From Vibrio sp. YMD68 (GTDB taxonomy: Bacteria; Pseudomonadota; Gammaproteobacteria; Enterobacterales; Vibrionaceae): a stretch of 64,000 nucleotides of DNA. The notes beneath the pieces were generated by a model. That model was not told the origin of the DNA. It made no database searches and saw nothing but the letters and a program-made list of their open reading frames with translations. Made by a program: the position numbers and the translations under genes. Position 1 is the first letter of the stretch. Each line of letters opens with the position of its first letter. Of this stretch, positions 21,811-30,431 are shown piece after piece. Location: NCBI RefSeq assembly GCF_029958905.1, contig NZ_CP124614.1:496001-560000 (forward strand), written 5' to 3'.

Positions 21811-22218
21811 ATGCTTTGGGATAATCTTGAAAAAATCGAACGGTTTGCATCAAAGGTGTGGCGCGTTCAATCTAAAAATGACTCTTTAGATCAGTTAAGC
21901 TTCAATGAATATGATTACCTCAAAGTGATTCAGGTCTCGCAGGATGCGATTCGTTTAACGGATCTTGCCAATGAAATGCAAGTGAGCAAACCATCGGCGA
22001 CGAATATGGTTAAGCGTTTGGAAAGAAAAGGACTCGTAGAAAGGAAATCTTGCGCTGAAGACGCGCGATCTAAGCGAGTTGAGTTGACTGAAAAAGCAAC
22101 CGTTGCTCTAAAAGAGGAAAGTCGGGTTTATGGTGTGATGGCGAGAGAGTTAGAAAAAAAACTCACAGATAATCAATTAGATCAGTTAAATCAATTGTTA
22201 CAAATCGCACTCAAGTAG
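21811..22218 (+). CDS. MarR-family transcriptional regulator
   Basis: The 135-residue product has a winged helix with IRLTDLANEMQVSKPSATNMVKRLERKGL (about 49-77; key pattern LAxxMxVSxPSATxMVxRLExKGLV) and a wing with DARSKRVELTEKA. MarR proteins are dimeric repressors released by small ligands. I prefer ATG 21811 over an upstream in-frame TTG. It lies 70 bases before a MATE transporter on the same strand, with operator-like palindromes at both promoters, so autoregulation and control of the pump are likely. The ligand is unknown. Confidence 0.86.
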   Translation: MLWDNLEKIERFASKVWRVQSKNDSLDQLSFNEYDYLKVIQVSQDAIRLTDLANEMQVSKPSATNMVKRLERKGLVERKSCAEDARSKRVELTEKATVALKEESRVYGVMARELEKKLTDNQLDQLNQLLQIALK

Positions 22219-22222
22219 AGTT

Positions 22223-22259
22223 TTAATCATTTAGTTAGCCTTGATAACTAAATGATTAA
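22223..22259 (+). promoter_or_regulatory. 15-bp palindrome between MarR and MATE genes
   Basis: TTAATCATTTAGTTA (22223-22237) and TAACTAAATGATTAA (22245-22259) are exact inverted arms around GCCTTGA. It ends 30 bases before the MATE start and contains TAGTTAGCCT, also found before marR. It may be an operator or a leader hairpin. Confidence 0.6.
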
Positions 22260-22288
22260 TGCAGTCAGTATATTTAAGGGAAGTCACA

Positions 22289-23626
22289 ATGAGTAACAAC
22301 ATATACCGTCAATTTTGGCGTTATACGATTCCAACCGTGGCCGCGATGCTCGTTAATGGCTTGTATCAAGTGGTTGATGGTATTTTTATTGGTCGCTATG
22401 TTGGGGCTGATGGGTTAGCGGGTATCAATGTCGCTTGGCCTGTTATTGGTACTATTCTTGGGTTGGGAATGCTCGTTGGCGTTGGTACTGGCGCACTTGT
22501 TTCTATTCGCCAAGGTGAAAAAGATAACCAAGGCGCAAAACATATTCTAACAACTGGGTTAACGTTATTGTTGGTGCTTTCGCCTTTCGTCGCTGGAATA
22601 TTGTTTCTTTTTGCTGATCATTTCTTGCTTTGGCAAGGCGCGGAAGGGCGGGTTTACGATCTTGGGTTACAGTATTTACATATATTGATAGGTGGCAGTG
22701 TCTTTACCCTTGGATCTATTGCGATGCCATTTCTGCTGCGCAATGATGATAGCCCTAATATGGCGACGATTTTGATGGTCGTGGGTGCTGTGATTAACAT
22801 TGCTCTCGATTACCTATTCATCGCTTGGCTAGGCTGGGAGTTGAAGGGAGCCGCTGTAGCAACGGCTATCGCCCAATGTGTTGTTACCAGCTTAGGTTTG
22901 GCTTATTTCTTCTCACGCAAAGCAAAGTTACGCTTACGTTGGGGAGAGCTTAGACTTAACTTCTCGGTGGTTCCAAAGATTTTTGCGATTGGTACGTCAA
23001 GCTTCTTTATGTATGCCTATGGCTCAATGATGGTTGCAATGCATAACGCACTGTTTGCGCAATATGGGAATCAGTTGATGATTGGCGCTTATGCCATTCT
23101 GGGCTACATCGTTACGGTTTATTATCTTACAGCCGAAGGTATTGCCAATGGTATGCAGCCGCTAGTGAGCTATAACTACGGTGCTAAACATCAAGGCAAC
23201 ATTCGTCAACTTCTGAAGATCGCAATGGTGAGTTCAGTGTCGGTTGGAATGGTATTCGCCATTCTATTGAATGTTTTTCCTAGAGAGTTTGTTTCAGTAT
23301 TTAGCTCTCAGGACTCTCAGCTTGTCGAGTACACGGTGTTAGGTATTCGATTGCATCTGTTTGCGTTAGCATTGGATGGCTTTTTAGTCGTCACTGGGGC
23401 TTATTACCAATCGGTGAACAAGGGAAGTAAAGCGATGTTTGTTATGTTGGGCAATTTGCTGATTCAACTACCTTTCTTGTATATCATGCCTAAGTTGTTT
23501 GGTGTCCCAGGAATTTGGATGGCTTATCCTCTTTCAAATATTGCGTTGAGTGTTGTGGTTATTGCGATTTTGATGAAAGACATTAAGAAGCTAGATTCAA
23601 CACCGTTGAGCCCAGCAACCGCTTAG
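22289..23626 (+). CDS. MATE-family efflux transporter
   Basis: A 445-residue polytopic protein with about 12 membrane segments and the MATE repeats (FWRYTIPTVAAMLVNGLYQVVDG at about 9-31; second half near IFAIGTSSFFMYAYGS). MATE proteins export cationic drugs and dyes in exchange for Na+ or H+. The sequence resembles the MepA/DinF branch more than NorM. ATG 22289 follows AAGGG by 8 bases and is better than the upstream in-frame start. Control by the adjacent MarR protein is inferred. Confidence 0.88.
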   Translation: MSNNIYRQFWRYTIPTVAAMLVNGLYQVVDGIFIGRYVGADGLAGINVAWPVIGTILGLGMLVGVGTGALVSIRQGEKDNQGAKHILTTGLTLLLVLSPFVAGILFLFADHFLLWQGAEGRVYDLGLQYLHILIGGSVFTLGSIAMPFLLRNDDSPNMATILMVVGAVINIALDYLFIAWLGWELKGAAVATAIAQCVVTSLGLAYFFSRKAKLRLRWGELRLNFSVVPKIFAIGTSSFFMYAYGSMMVAMHNALFAQYGNQLMIGAYAILGYIVTVYYLTAEGIANGMQPLVSYNYGAKHQGNIRQLLKIAMVSSVSVGMVFAILLNVFPREFVSVFSSQDSQLVEYTVLGIRLHLFALALDGFLVVTGAYYQSVNKGSKAMFVMLGNLLIQLPFLYIMPKLFGVPGIWMAYPLSNIALSVVVIAILMKDIKKLDSTPLSPATA

Positions 23627-23651
23627 TGTTGATGTGAGGATTTCGATACGA

Positions 23652-23677
23652 AAAAGGTCTAGTGATCTAGACCTTTT
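23652..23677. terminator. terminator after MATE gene
   Basis: AAAAGGTCTAG (23652-23662) and CTAGACCTTTT (23667-23677) pair around TGAT. A-tract and T-tract on both sides make it potentially bidirectional. Confidence 0.82.
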
Positions 23678-23679
23678 GA

Positions 23680-23949
23680 TTAGGGCGTGTTGATCTTTCG
23701 AGCTGATTTTTGCAGCAACTTGATGGGTATTTAGACAAGGCAGAGGCTTAGAGATGTAGTTATTTTACTTGAGAAGCCTCTAACGCAGTATCAATACCCA
23801 ACAAGTGCTGCCCGAAGGGTTCGGCTAAACTCGTTTTATGCTTTGTTGAGAAGTCTTTGCTTAGAATAACTAGGCATCATACTTCTCGCCGCGCCTAAAA
23901 CGATTTTATCTCGAACAAAATTTAACCGCGAAAGATCAACACGCCCTAA
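23680..23949. mobile_element. 270-bp MITE-like element with 21-bp terminal inverted repeats
   Basis: The ends TTAGGGCGTGTTGATCTTTCG (23680-23700, one base longer than a 20-mer) and its exact reverse complement (23929-23949) bound a noncoding element. If the true ends are GGGCG/CGCCC, each is flanked by TA, as in IS630/Tc1-type insertions. Inside are two hairpin halves: GCAGCAACTTGATGGGTATT against AATACCC-CAAG-GCTGC with AGAGGCTT/AAGCCTCT inside, and CGTTTTA/TAAAACG with GAGAAGT/ACTTCTC. No transposase is present, so it would need one in trans. Confidence 0.75.
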
Positions 23950-23963
23950 TACCTTAATCTAAA

Positions 23964-24854
23964 TTAGATGTTTTTTACTTCTAACCCAGCCAGTTGATGC
24001 CAGTAACCGTTACATTGACGGTCGCCAATTGTCATTGGTTGGTCACCATTTTCGTTGGCTTTGAAATTGTTCAGTTCAGAGAACGTGTCGATACCTAACG
24101 GGCTTAAACGCACCACATCGACCAAATCTTTCATATTGGGTAAATCATTGATTAAGTTGTAGCAATAACCGGATTGCGTTTGAATGCCGTTGAGGTTAAA
24201 TACGGATTGACCTTCTTGGCTGTCAACTTGTAGACCTGTTGGGTACTTTATACAGCAGGTGTCACAGTCATCTTTGGCTTTATTCTCGGCACGCGCGGTG
24301 AAGCAACGAGCGGAATAAGCGAGCGGAAGGTAACCATGACTGAATACTTCGACTTCAAATTTATGACGGATATTGAGATCGTCACATTGGATCATCACGT
24401 TAGATAACCATTCTCGCGAAAGCTCAACCGGCATACACCAACGTGTCATACCTTGTTTCAGGAACACGTTTAAAGTGTGTGCATTGTAAGTGTTCACCGC
24501 AGGGCCGACCACAAACGGCACGTTACTCTCATTGGCAAGTTGAATCGCAGATACGTCATTCGCTTCAATGGCAAAGTCACCGTTATCGATGTACTTTTTC
24601 ATGATGCTGACTTCACTCGGTGCCTCAAGCAACGCCATTGTGGACAAGACGACTTGTTTACCCGATGCCGACAGTTCTTTCGCGATATCCAGCCAGTGTT
24701 TTACTTTCATTTCGCGTCGTTTTGAACAGACGGCTTCACCCAGGTAAATAATATCAGCAGCGCTATCTTTTGCTTGTTGATAAAAGCTTTCAACATCTTG
24801 CTTTGGCCAAAAATAAAGCAGTGGGCCTAATGCGTATTTCATTGAGTTATCCAT
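23964..24854 (-). CDS. ubiV: ubiquinone biosynthesis protein UbiV (U32 peptidase-like)
   Basis: UbiV and UbiU form a heterodimer with 4Fe-4S clusters needed for oxygen-independent hydroxylations in ubiquinone synthesis. The 296-residue product keeps the four cysteines of the cluster: one in LGEAVCSKRRE (about 43), one in YSARCFTARAE (about 184), and the pair in DDCDTCCIKYP (about 196-202). Start ATG 24854 follows AAGGAAA; an internal ATG four codons later is the alternative. It is 9 bases downstream of ubiU on the same strand. Confidence 0.94.
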   Translation of the reverse strand: MDNSMKYALGPLLYFWPKQDVESFYQQAKDSAADIIYLGEAVCSKRREMKVKHWLDIAKELSASGKQVVLSTMALLEAPSEVSIMKKYIDNGDFAIEANDVSAIQLANESNVPFVVGPAVNTYNAHTLNVFLKQGMTRWCMPVELSREWLSNVMIQCDDLNIRHKFEVEVFSHGYLPLAYSARCFTARAENKAKDDCDTCCIKYPTGLQVDSQEGQSVFNLNGIQTQSGYCYNLINDLPNMKDLVDVVRLSPLGIDTFSELNNFKANENGDQPMTIGDRQCNGYWHQLAGLEVKNI

Positions 24855-24863
24855 TACTTTTCC

Positions 24864-25877
24864 TTATTGCCATTTGCGATGGTAAGCACCAAGCGTGGTT
24901 TGTGTCCCTTCAGAGACGTTAGCCAGGGCGGCATTCCAGGACGCTTCCACCTGATAGGAATCTGGGTTTGCAAGGTAGTGATCTATGGCTGCTCGCCAAG
25001 TACGAGTCACCTGTTCTACGTAGGCAGGGCTACGCTGACGACCTTCAATTTTAACAGAAGTAACATTGGCAGCAAATAACTCAGGAAGCATAGACAGAGT
25101 ATTTAGGCTAGTCGGCTCTTCTAATGCATGGTAGCGCTTACGTTCGCCTTCTATTTCTGCTTCAAAGCGACCTTTACAAAGCGTAGGGTATCCCGCGTTT
25201 TCCCCTGTCGCATACTTATCAATGAGGATCTCATTGAGGCGTGACTCAAGCCCGCCATCCGTTTCTTGCCAACGAACGTATTTGGCCGGAGAGCATGCAC
25301 CGACCGTATTTGGCGACTCACCGGTCATGTATGAAGAAAGGTAACAGCGACCTTCAGCCATAATGCACAGGCTACCGAAGGCGAAGACTTCTAAATCGAC
25401 ATCTGAGGTGATATTACGCGACAGCTGTTTCACTTGATGGATGGAGAGCACACGAGGAAGTACCACGCGTTTTACATTGAAGTTTTTGTGGTAAAAGTCG
25501 ATGGCTGCGACGTTGGTGGCTGAAGCTTGGACTGACAGGTGCAATTCCATATGTGGGTATTTATTTGCTGCGTACTCTAATACTGCGATATCCGCGATGA
25601 TCAGAGCATCGACTCCGAGGTCCGCGGCTTGATCCACGGCTTTCGTCCAGCGCTCGAAACCATTGGGATGAGCGAATGTATTGAGCGCCACATGAATTTT
25701 CTTGCCCTTGTCGTGTACGTATTGAACGGCTTTATCAAGTTTTTTCCCGGTAAAGTTAAGACCAGCAAAATGACGCGCGTTGGTGTCATCCTTAAAGCCG
25801 ATATAAACCGCATCTGCACCACAATCGATGGCCGTTTTGAGTGCTGGTAGATTTCCAGCTGGGCATAGGAGTTCCAT
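24864..25877 (-). CDS. ubiU: ubiquinone biosynthesis protein UbiU (U32 peptidase-like)
   Basis: UbiU is the partner of UbiV in anaerobic ubiquinone synthesis. The product starts MELLCPAGNLPALKTAIDCGADAVYIG, has the U32 core and cysteines consistent with a 4Fe-4S site (for example GSLCIMAEGRCYLSSYM at about 169-185, GACSPAKY, and YPTLCKGRFE). A longer frame exists upstream, but ATG 25877 gives 337 residues, the family size. It is transcribed with ubiV. In E. coli ubiT is directly divergent from ubiUV; here a c-di-GMP gene lies between. Confidence 0.95.
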   Translation of the reverse strand: MELLCPAGNLPALKTAIDCGADAVYIGFKDDTNARHFAGLNFTGKKLDKAVQYVHDKGKKIHVALNTFAHPNGFERWTKAVDQAADLGVDALIIADIAVLEYAANKYPHMELHLSVQASATNVAAIDFYHKNFNVKRVVLPRVLSIHQVKQLSRNITSDVDLEVFAFGSLCIMAEGRCYLSSYMTGESPNTVGACSPAKYVRWQETDGGLESRLNEILIDKYATGENAGYPTLCKGRFEAEIEGERKRYHALEEPTSLNTLSMLPELFAANVTSVKIEGRQRSPAYVEQVTRTWRAAIDHYLANPDSYQVEASWNAALANVSEGTQTTLGAYHRKWQ

Positions 25878-26025
25878 TGCAATGTACCAATTTCTACAAA
25901 AGTGACGGCATTTTATGAAGATATGTGAATAGCGAGTTTGATGTAAGGCAGGTTTGGGTGAATAAATTAGATATCGATGAGTAAATAGTCGCAAATGACG
26001 TCAATCGGTAGGGGGATGGTTCAGA

Positions 26026-28068
26026 CTAGCTCTTGTGGCGACGGTTTTGAATGAAGAGATCTTCGACTTCTTGTTTTGGTTGAGGCCGATAAAAGTGAAA
26101 GCCCTGGATGGAATGACAGTTGAGGTTAGACAACAAAGTGGCCTGTTGCTGAGTTTCTACCCCCTCGGCAACCACAGTTAAGTTGAGAGACTTGCCTAGG
26201 TTGATAATGTTCTCAATGACAGTGACTTGTTTCGGCAGGGTATCCATATCACTAATGAAAGCGCGATCAATTTTTAGCTCATCAATAGGGAAACGAGCCA
26301 AATATGAAAGGGAGGAATAGCCGGTACCAAAATCGTCAATAGACAAGGTAAAACCGAGTTTTTTAATGGCATTCAACATTTGAATGGTATGTTCACTGTC
26401 ACTCATCACTGCACTTTCAGTCAGCTCAAAAGTAATGCAGTTGGGATCAAGAGCCGTAGAACGCAACAATTTTTCCATATAATCAATCAGTTTTGGGTTG
26501 CCAAACTGCTCTGGGGATAAATTAATAGCCACGCGGCCGGGTAAAATCCCTTGCAATTTCCAACGTTTCACCGTCGCAAACACTTCACGCATCACGACTC
26601 GGCCTAAATGTTCAATAAGCCCAGCTTTTTCAGCGACCGGAATAAAAGCAGAAGGGCTAATGTAGCCTTCAACTGGGTGTTTCCAGCGAATCAGGGCCTC
26701 TGCACCATTAATGCTAAAGTCGCGCGCATTAACTTTCGGCTGATACCAAACTTCAAGGCCGTTTTGTTGTAGTGCTTTTTGCAGTTCAATCTCAAGCCAG
26801 AGTCGCATTCGCGCTTCTTTATTCATCTGGTCATTGAATTTAATCAGACGATTTCGCCCACGATCTTTGGCTTCATACATCGCTGTATCAGCATTTTGCA
26901 ATAAAATACGCGCATCGTTGCCATCACCTGGGTATGCCACACTACCAATAGAGCAAGAAAGTCTTTTACTGAAGTGATGAAGATCGAACGGTTGGTTAAT
27001 TAGGCCAATGATTCGTTCGGCAAGAATTTCTGCCATACGATTGTTTTCAGGTTTTGGTAAGATCAGGCCAAACTCATCGCCACCTAAGTGTCCTAACACC
27101 GCTTGCTGAGGCAATAACCGCTTGAGTCGAGCCGCGACCTCTTTAATGACTTTATCACCAATATGGTGGCCTAAAGAGTCATTAATGTTCTTAAAATTAT
27201 CGATATCTAGATACATCATCAGAAGTGGTGTTTCATTGTTAATGAATTGCTCCAGGCGCTTGGTAAAACCAAAACGGTTAAATGCCCCTGTTAATGAATC
27301 TAGGTGTGGATCTTCTTGTGACGCGCTAGATAACTGTTTCGGTGCATCTTCCGCATCCTGAATCAACACGAGTTGCGATTGGTTACCCAGTACAATGGTT
27401 GAGTCGGCATGCAGCTGTACTTTCCTCTCAATGCCACAGCGAGGCCCTGTGAGGCAAATCATAGGTGCATCGGTAATGAGCTGGCTTAAAGGGATACTAA
27501 AGACAGTTTTGCTTTTTTCATCGACAAAAAGTCGAGTTAAGTCTTCACCCAGTAGATCCGAAGATGACGTCATTCCCAGCAAACGAATCGCCGAAGGATT
27601 GGCAGAGATAATGCAATCATCTTCGACAAGAAGCAGGCCGTCAGGAAGAAGTGAAGTGAGCGTTGAATATTTGCTTTCGGACTCTTCTAGAGACCGAATC
27701 AATATCTGTTTTTCTGAGGTATCAACAGCATGAAATATAATGGATTCGACTTTTTGCCCATTCAGGATTGGAGACAAACTGAAATGCAGGCTTGTATCGA
27801 TGTCGATATCATGTAGTGTGATTTCAGCTTCGAGAGTCTCTCCTCGAAATGCTCTGTCGTAGTATGGTTTTATGTGCTCATAAAAGTGACTGCCTAGAAC
27901 TTGAGAGTCATTCATACCGAACAGTTCTTTGGAAGTTAGCCCTGCAATATCACAATATCTCTCATTGACCATGCTGTAGTTATGCTGTTCATCGATAACG
28001 GCAAAAAAGAATGGACTATGGTGTGTGATTTTTTCAAACCAGTGTTGTAATTGTTGCGAAGGCATCAA
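26026..28068 (-). CDS. PAS-PAS-GGDEF-EAL c-di-GMP signalling protein
   Basis: A 680-residue cytoplasmic protein with no clear membrane segment. A PAS domain covers about 12-125 (NYSMVNERYCDIAGL), a second about 133-235 (LLPDGLLLVEDDCIISANPSA), a GGDEF domain about 260-420 with an intact LGGDEFG signature near 329, and an EAL domain about 435-670 with EALIRW near 456 and DDFGTGYSSL. Both catalytic signatures are present, so it may make or degrade c-di-GMP; PAS domains suggest redox, oxygen or ligand sensing. It interrupts the usual ubiUV/ubiT divergence. Confidence 0.9.
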   Translation of the reverse strand: MMPSQQLQHWFEKITHHSPFFFAVIDEQHNYSMVNERYCDIAGLTSKELFGMNDSQVLGSHFYEHIKPYYDRAFRGETLEAEITLHDIDIDTSLHFSLSPILNGQKVESIIFHAVDTSEKQILIRSLEESESKYSTLTSLLPDGLLLVEDDCIISANPSAIRLLGMTSSSDLLGEDLTRLFVDEKSKTVFSIPLSQLITDAPMICLTGPRCGIERKVQLHADSTIVLGNQSQLVLIQDAEDAPKQLSSASQEDPHLDSLTGAFNRFGFTKRLEQFINNETPLLMMYLDIDNFKNINDSLGHHIGDKVIKEVAARLKRLLPQQAVLGHLGGDEFGLILPKPENNRMAEILAERIIGLINQPFDLHHFSKRLSCSIGSVAYPGDGNDARILLQNADTAMYEAKDRGRNRLIKFNDQMNKEARMRLWLEIELQKALQQNGLEVWYQPKVNARDFSINGAEALIRWKHPVEGYISPSAFIPVAEKAGLIEHLGRVVMREVFATVKRWKLQGILPGRVAINLSPEQFGNPKLIDYMEKLLRSTALDPNCITFELTESAVMSDSEHTIQMLNAIKKLGFTLSIDDFGTGYSSLSYLARFPIDELKIDRAFISDMDTLPKQVTVIENIINLGKSLNLTVVAEGVETQQQATLLSNLNCHSIQGFHFYRPQPKQEVEDLFIQNRRHKS

Positions 28069-28186
28069 TAACTACCAACTCTCCGTTGCGGTTAGAGTTT
28101 CACAGGGCGTGTGAAACATGAGACGATACATTAACTATACCCCTGAATTTTGATATGTAAAAGCGTCAAGAACATTCTCGACTTCT

Positions 28187-28200
28187 TTGATACATAACAG
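28187..28200 (+). promoter_or_regulatory. possible FNR-like site upstream of ubiT
   Basis: TTGATACATAACAG matches the left half of the FNR consensus fully (TTGAT, 4-base gap) and the right half at three of five positions. FNR control would fit the anaerobic role of UbiT. Weak on sequence alone. Confidence 0.3.
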
Positions 28201-28263
28201 GAATTAGCACTATTACATCTATTATGATGAAATATTATATTTACAAAGTAACGGATAACGCGC

Positions 28264-28788
28264 GTGATAAACAAGATTCGCACTCAACTAGTTCAAAATG
28301 CAGCATCAATTTTGCGATCCCCAGTCCACTTTTTGCCACAATTTGTACAAAAAAAAGCCTTGCTTGAAGTCATGAAGACGGTCTTCAAAGAGGCTATAGA
28401 AGAGGGGGATTTTGAATTCCTGGAAGACAAGTGGCTAAAAGTTGAAATTCGCGATATGGCACTGTGTTGGTATATTAGCTATCAACAGGATAAGCTAGTG
28501 ATCGCTGACTCCCCCGTTGCTGAAGACGTCAGCTTTTCTGGTGAGTTGAATGACTTAGTTCTGATTGCTGGTCGAAAGGAAGATCCTGATACCCTCTTTT
28601 TTCAACGTCGTCTCTCTATTGAAGGTGATACCGAATTGGGTTTGGAAGTGAAAAATTTAATGGATAGTGTTGATTTAGAATTACTGCCTAAGCCGTTGCA
28701 AACGATGTTGGCGCAACTAGCAGACTTCGTGCAAAAAGGCGTAGAAACATCCACGAGCAATGAGGTTACCCATGCTTATTCGAACTGA
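28264..28788 (+). CDS. ubiT: ubiquinone biosynthesis accessory protein UbiT (SCP2 domain)
   Basis: UbiT is an SCP2-fold lipid-binding protein required with UbiU and UbiV for ubiquinone synthesis without oxygen. The 174-residue product has the SCP2 pattern in about 35-140 (ALCWYISYQQDKLVIADS ... VSFSGELNDLVLIAGRKEDPDTLFFQRRLSIEGDTELG; hallmark RRLxIEGDTELG). The start is GTG at 28264. Its end overlaps the yhbS start by 17 bases, as in E. coli where yhbT and yhbS are adjacent. Confidence 0.92.
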   Translation: MINKIRTQLVQNAASILRSPVHFLPQFVQKKALLEVMKTVFKEAIEEGDFEFLEDKWLKVEIRDMALCWYISYQQDKLVIADSPVAEDVSFSGELNDLVLIAGRKEDPDTLFFQRRLSIEGDTELGLEVKNLMDSVDLELLPKPLQTMLAQLADFVQKGVETSTSNEVTHAYSN

Positions 28789-29278
28789 AGCTCCAGCCGA
28801 TATATTACCCATTGATCGACTTGTAAAATCTGCATTTGAAACCGAAGCCGAAGCTAATCTAGTGATGAAGCTTCGAGAGAATAGCCACCTGACTTTGTCA
28901 TTGGTTGCTTGCAATGATGAGGGAGAAGTTGTAGGTCATGCCATGTTTAGCCCTGTATTCGTTGAAGGTGAAGATTGTCACTGGCAAGGATTAGCTCCTG
29001 TGTGTGTTAAAGAGGGATTTAGAAATCAAGGTATTGCTGAATCTTTAGTGAAAGAAGGCCTTTCTTCATTGTTAGAGTTTGGTTACCCGGTATGCGTGGT
29101 TTTGGGTGATCCGAATTACTACTCTCGTTTTGGTTTTGTTAGCGCTAAGGAAAAGGGCTTTAAGTGCAAATGGGAAGTGCCTGATGGCGCATTTCAAATA
29201 GCCGAATTAGCCGAGAATCAGTTAGCGTCTCTTTCTGGCTTGATAGAGTATTGCCCTGAATTTGATGAGGTCGGTTAA
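28772..29278 (+). CDS. yhbS: GNAT-family N-acetyltransferase YhbS-like
   Basis: The 168-residue protein starts MLIRTEAPADI and has a GNAT acetyl-CoA loop in VKEGFRNQGIAESLVKEGL (about 85-103) and the conserved GDPNYYSRFGF segment (about 115-125). The substrate is not known. ATG 28772 follows GAGG by 6 bases and is preferred to an upstream in-frame start. It overlaps ubiT and is probably translated from the same message. Confidence 0.85.
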   Translation: MLIRTEAPADILPIDRLVKSAFETEAEANLVMKLRENSHLTLSLVACNDEGEVVGHAMFSPVFVEGEDCHWQGLAPVCVKEGFRNQGIAESLVKEGLSSLLEFGYPVCVVLGDPNYYSRFGFVSAKEKGFKCKWEVPDGAFQIAELAENQLASLSGLIEYCPEFDEVG

Positions 29279-29418
29279 GCATTCACTTAATCCCAATGGG
29301 AAAGCAAGGTGAATGGATTGAGAGTCTTTATCGCATCGTAGGATACTAAGATTCCCTCCTTCCTTTATCCAATATATTTGTTAGGATCGGCGTGTTTACG
29401 CTTTGTAGGTTAAGGTTA

Positions 29419-29820
29419 ATGCCCCAAACTGAAATACACTATTTGAAAGAAATGGGAATCGATACGTGGCAATTGAGCTACCCTGAACGATTGCTCGGTT
29501 TTCAACCTCCAACGTTGAACTTACCTGACGAGTGTCAGTTGCTGCTAGTATCAACAGAGCTTCCGATTGGAGAGAATGCGGTGATGTTTGAGCGGGTACT
29601 AAAAAGTATTAAACTCACATTAGATCAGGCTCAGCATATCTATCCAGAACAATTGGCTGGGTTAGGCGACCACCAACTCAGTTGGATTTGGTATGCTGGT
29701 GAGGCCAGCATTGATGATTCCCACAAAGCGAAAAAGTTGGTGACACCGCTTCTTTCTTCTATTAATGGTCACAATGAGCACCGAAGAGCACTTTGGCAGC
29801 AAATTTGTTCTTACGAGTAA
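29419..29820 (+). CDS. holD: DNA polymerase III psi subunit HolD
   Basis: HolD (psi) links the clamp loader to HolC (chi) and SSB. The 133-residue product shows the N-terminal MGIDTWQLSYPERL pattern that in E. coli contacts the clamp loader and chi, and the conserved end ALWQQICSYE. The family diverges fast, but the order holD-rimI-(yjjG)-prfC is the same as in E. coli. The ATG at 29419 is chosen over an upstream GTG; the ribosome site (TTAAGG) is close. Confidence 0.85.
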   Translation: MPQTEIHYLKEMGIDTWQLSYPERLLGFQPPTLNLPDECQLLLVSTELPIGENAVMFERVLKSIKLTLDQAQHIYPEQLAGLGDHQLSWIWYAGEASIDDSHKAKKLVTPLLSSINGHNEHRRALWQQICSYE

Positions 29821-29826
29821 TGAATA

Positions 29827-30273
29827 ATGACTTTTGAAATTCTTCCGTTGAGTGAATCACACCTCACGTCGGTTTATGCTATTGAGCAATCTGCTCATAC
29901 TCATCCTTGGTCTGAGTCTATGATTCGAGATGTTAATAGTCGAGGTGGCTGTCATCATGCAATGTTGGTCGGTGACAGTGTGGTTGGTTACTTTTATGCA
30001 CAAAATATTGTGGGAGAAGTGACACTACTTAACATTGCTGTTTCCCCGCAACATCAAGGAAAAGGGTACGGTAAGCGATTAACTGAATTCTTTTTAGACA
30101 TGTGTGAGAAAGCCAAGGCAGAAAGTGCGTGGTTGGAAGTGAGAGAAAGCAATAAAAAAGCCTATCAATTATATGAATCGGTTGGATTTAATGAACTTGA
30201 TCGACGGGTTAACTATTACCCAACAGAGAAAGGCAAAGAAGACGCCATCATTATGAGCTACTTATTTTTCTAA
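29827..30273 (+). CDS. rimI: ribosomal protein S18 alanine N-acetyltransferase RimI
   Basis: RimI acetylates the N-terminal alanine of ribosomal protein S18. The 148-residue GNAT protein has HPWSESMIRDV near 28-38, the acetyl-CoA loop VSPQHQGKGYGKRL (about 73-86), and LEVRESNKKAYQLYESVGF (about 103-121) typical of RimI. It starts 6 bases after holD stops, so the two are co-transcribed. Confidence 0.94.
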   Translation: MTFEILPLSESHLTSVYAIEQSAHTHPWSESMIRDVNSRGGCHHAMLVGDSVVGYFYAQNIVGEVTLLNIAVSPQHQGKGYGKRLTEFFLDMCEKAKAESAWLEVRESNKKAYQLYESVGFNELDRRVNYYPTEKGKEDAIIMSYLFF

Positions 30274-30306
30274 CGATGTGTTCTATTACTGGTGGACTTT
30301 CTTGAA

Positions 30307-30341
30307 GAAGAAAGAAGAAAGAAGAAAGAAGAAAGAAGCAA
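30307..30341. repeat. heptanucleotide microsatellite (GAAGAAA)n
   Basis: Four exact copies of GAAGAAA (30307-30334) followed by a degenerate fifth (GAAGCAA) lie just downstream of rimI in noncoding DNA. Such runs change length by slippage. The remaining gap to 30431 shows nothing further. Confidence 0.85.
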
Positions 30342-30431
30342 AGTTTGCTTTCCCTGTGAATTCTGCCCTCTCGATTGTTGGCATTGTCTTTAAGAATAAA
30401 AAACAAAAGTATGACTTTACTGCGTCTATGA

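Noticed and set aside
30304..30341. Short repeats as a CRISPR array
   Set aside because: Pure heptamer microsatellite without spacers; no cas genes in the window.
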